DNA from: CAZWDL01 sp964632995
Lineage (GTDB): Bacteria; Bacteroidota; Bacteroidia; Chitinophagales; Saprospiraceae
DNA: 7,162 nucleotides
Reading direction: 5' to 3'
Assembly: GCA_964632995.1 (NCBI GenBank)
Contig: CAZWDL010000206.1
Location: forward strand, 1-7,162
Part shown: one piece after another, positions 6,043-7,162 of the stretch
Numbering within the stretch: position 1 is the stretch's first letter
Layout: every line of letters starts with the position of its first letter
Notes under the pieces: generated by a model
What the model was told of the DNA's origin: nothing
The model's database searches: none
What the model saw: only the letters and a program-made list of their open reading frames with translations
Program-made: the position numbers and the translations under genes

Positions 6043-6918
6043 ATGAACCAAAACCGCCCTCTCCCCCTTATCATCGACGCCGACACCGGCAACGAGGTCG
6101 ATGATCTCTACGCCATCGCCCGCGCGCTGATTGAACCGGCGCTGGATATCCGGGGCATCACCGCCGCGCAGTGGCACACGCAGGAGCGAGCACCCAACAA
6201 CTGCGTGGGTGAAAGCCAGCGCCTTAACGAGGATATCCTCCGTTTGATGAACAAAACGGAGATTCCCCATCACCAGGGTTCCAATTTCCCTATGGTGAAC
6301 ACCCACCGCCCCCAGCCCTCCGCCGCCGCCGACCTGATCATCGAACAGGCGATGGCCATGCCGGAAGGGGAAAAGCTGTCGGTTGCCGTCCTCGGCCCCT
6401 GCACCAATCCGGCCTCCGCCATCCTGATGGAACCGGCTATTATTCCGAAATTAGCCGTCTACTACATCGGCTTCTGGCACGACCCGGCGAGCAATACCTG
6501 GAGCAAACGGGAGTTCAATACCAACAACGATCCCAATGCAGTAGAAACACTCATCAATGAACCCAGGCTAGAATTCCACGTCATGACCGCCTCTACCTCC
6601 CAGCATCTGGTGTTCGAAAAAACCGAAGTGGACAAGCACCTCAAAGGAATGGGTGGCATCGGCGCCTACCTCGTCGAACGCTGGGAAACCTATGACCGCT
6701 TCTGGCAGAAAACAGACCCGGAAAAGAAACGCTGGATCATGTGGGACGTAGCCATCATCGAAGCGCTCGCCGATCCTTCCCTCGCCACACAAGCAACCTT
6801 CACCACGCCACACGACAACCGGGCGCGCGAAATATACGTCTACACGGATATCGATGTGCCGAAGATTAAAGCGCGGTTCTGGGAGGCATTTGCGCAAGCG
6901 GGATTAGGGAGGAGGTAG
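6043..6918 (+). CDS. Nucleoside hydrolase family protein, variant active site
   Basis: A 291-residue cytoplasmic protein (no signal peptide) of the inosine-uridine nucleoside hydrolase family (PF01156), which cleaves the N-glycosidic bond of ribonucleosides for purine or pyrimidine salvage using a bound calcium ion. The N-terminal calcium motif is DADTGNEVDD (12-21), spaced two residues wider than the usual DxDxxxDD. Other family blocks are AVLGPCTNPAS (115-125), EFNTNNDPNAVE (157-168) and WDVAIIEALADPS (234-246). Trp234-Asp235 stands where many members have His-Asp; in the IAG-type hydrolases a Trp at this place stacks on the purine base, so a purine preference is conceivable but not shown. 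Length is a little under the usual 310-330. The gene is preceded by 403 bases without an intact gene and followed at once by a repeat array. Function is likely but the substrate is open. Confidence 0.88.
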   Translation: MNQNRPLPLIIDADTGNEVDDLYAIARALIEPALDIRGITAAQWHTQERAPNNCVGESQRLNEDILRLMNKTEIPHHQGSNFPMVNTHRPQPSAAADLIIEQAMAMPEGEKLSVAVLGPCTNPASAILMEPAIIPKLAVYYIGFWHDPASNTWSKREFNTNNDPNAVETLINEPRLEFHVMTASTSQHLVFEKTEVDKHLKGMGGIGAYLVERWETYDRFWQKTDPEKKRWIMWDVAIIEALADPSLATQATFTTPHDNRAREIYVYTDIDVPKIKARFWEAFAQAGLGRR

Positions 6919-6920
6919 CT

Positions 6921-7162
6921 GGATGCTGGGCCAGGCGAAACCCATTCCGACTTCCCACTTCCCACTTCCGACTTTGAAATGGATGCTGGAGGCTGGATGA
7001 CTGGCGCTAGCCTTGGAATATTCCTGGATAAGCCTCGCTAAGCCCATTCCGACTTCCGCTTTCCCACTTCCCACTTCGATTTGGATGGATGCTGGGGGCT
7101 GGATGACTGGCGCTAGCCTTGGAATATTCCTGGATAAGCCTCGCTAAGCCCATTCCGACTTC
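6921..7162. repeat. Tandem direct repeat, 106-bp period, running off the window
   Basis: Bases 6981-7056 and 7087-7162 are identical over 76 bases except for one A/G change (6990 against 7096), giving a period of 106 bases. A shorter, diverged first unit lies at 6921-6980: it shares GGATGCTGG and CCCATTCCGACTTC but lacks the middle. Between the conserved blocks lie degenerate short repeats of the type CCCACTTC. Inside the conserved block are the palindrome GGAATATTCC and two near copies, CGCTAGCC and CGCTAAGCC. The array starts three bases after the nucleoside hydrolase stop and continues past the right edge. No frame is coding. It may be a minisatellite-like intergenic array; function is unknown. 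Confidence 0.9.

Noticed and set aside
5861..6046. Open plus-strand frame whose TGA overlaps the ATG of the nucleoside hydrolase
   Set aside because: No ATG or GTG start, no recognisable motif; the ATGA overlap alone is not enough.

Overview
The window looks like a chromosomal segment of a Bacteroidota bacterium, most plausibly of the Saprospiria/Lewinella kind. The reasons are a DUF2911 lipoprotein-like secreted protein, a Tat-exported sugar isomerase-like TIM-barrel protein of the SRRRFLG type, a MazF toxin with the short helical antitoxin common in that phylum, an Uma2 (DUF820) nuclease-fold protein, and a general lack of clear Shine-Dalgarno sequences. The assignment to a genus is inference only.

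Left part (1-1459): a bidirectional-looking hairpin terminator (8-48), then a minus-strand toxin-antitoxin pair (antitoxin 399-626, MazF-like toxin 116-412, 14-base overlap). The toxin reading frame is broken by one base in an A7 tract, and its family-typical C-terminus continues in another frame to position 69. Then come about 830 bases without an intact gene. They hold a short perfect hairpin (790-812), the 3' remnant of a tyrosine recombinase on the minus strand (832-960), and a 161-base element (1152-1312) that is one long imperfect palindrome with 19-base terminal inverted repeats, resembling a MITE. This stretch reads as a graveyard of mobile DNA.

Middle part (1460-4872): a secreted M20 (carnosinase-like) metallopeptidase on the plus strand converges on a Tat-exported TIM-barrel protein on the minus strand. 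The 183-base gap between them carries a nested set of inverted repeats (2990-3113) that may end transcription from both sides. The TIM-barrel gene is divergent, across 86 bases, from an Uma2-family gene.

Right part (4873-7162): a secreted DUF2911 protein, a 403-base gap with a possible fragment of a YdeI/OmdA-like gene, and a nucleoside hydrolase with a variant active-site motif. Three bases after its stop begins a tandem repeat with a 106-base period that runs off the window.

The intact genes look like independent monocistronic units for peptide, sugar and nucleoside breakdown rather than one pathway. I found no convincing new multi-gene defence or biosynthetic system. The most interesting material is in the repeats and remnants: the slippery-tract toxin frameshift, the palindromic element, the convergent cruciform-like repeat and the tandem array.
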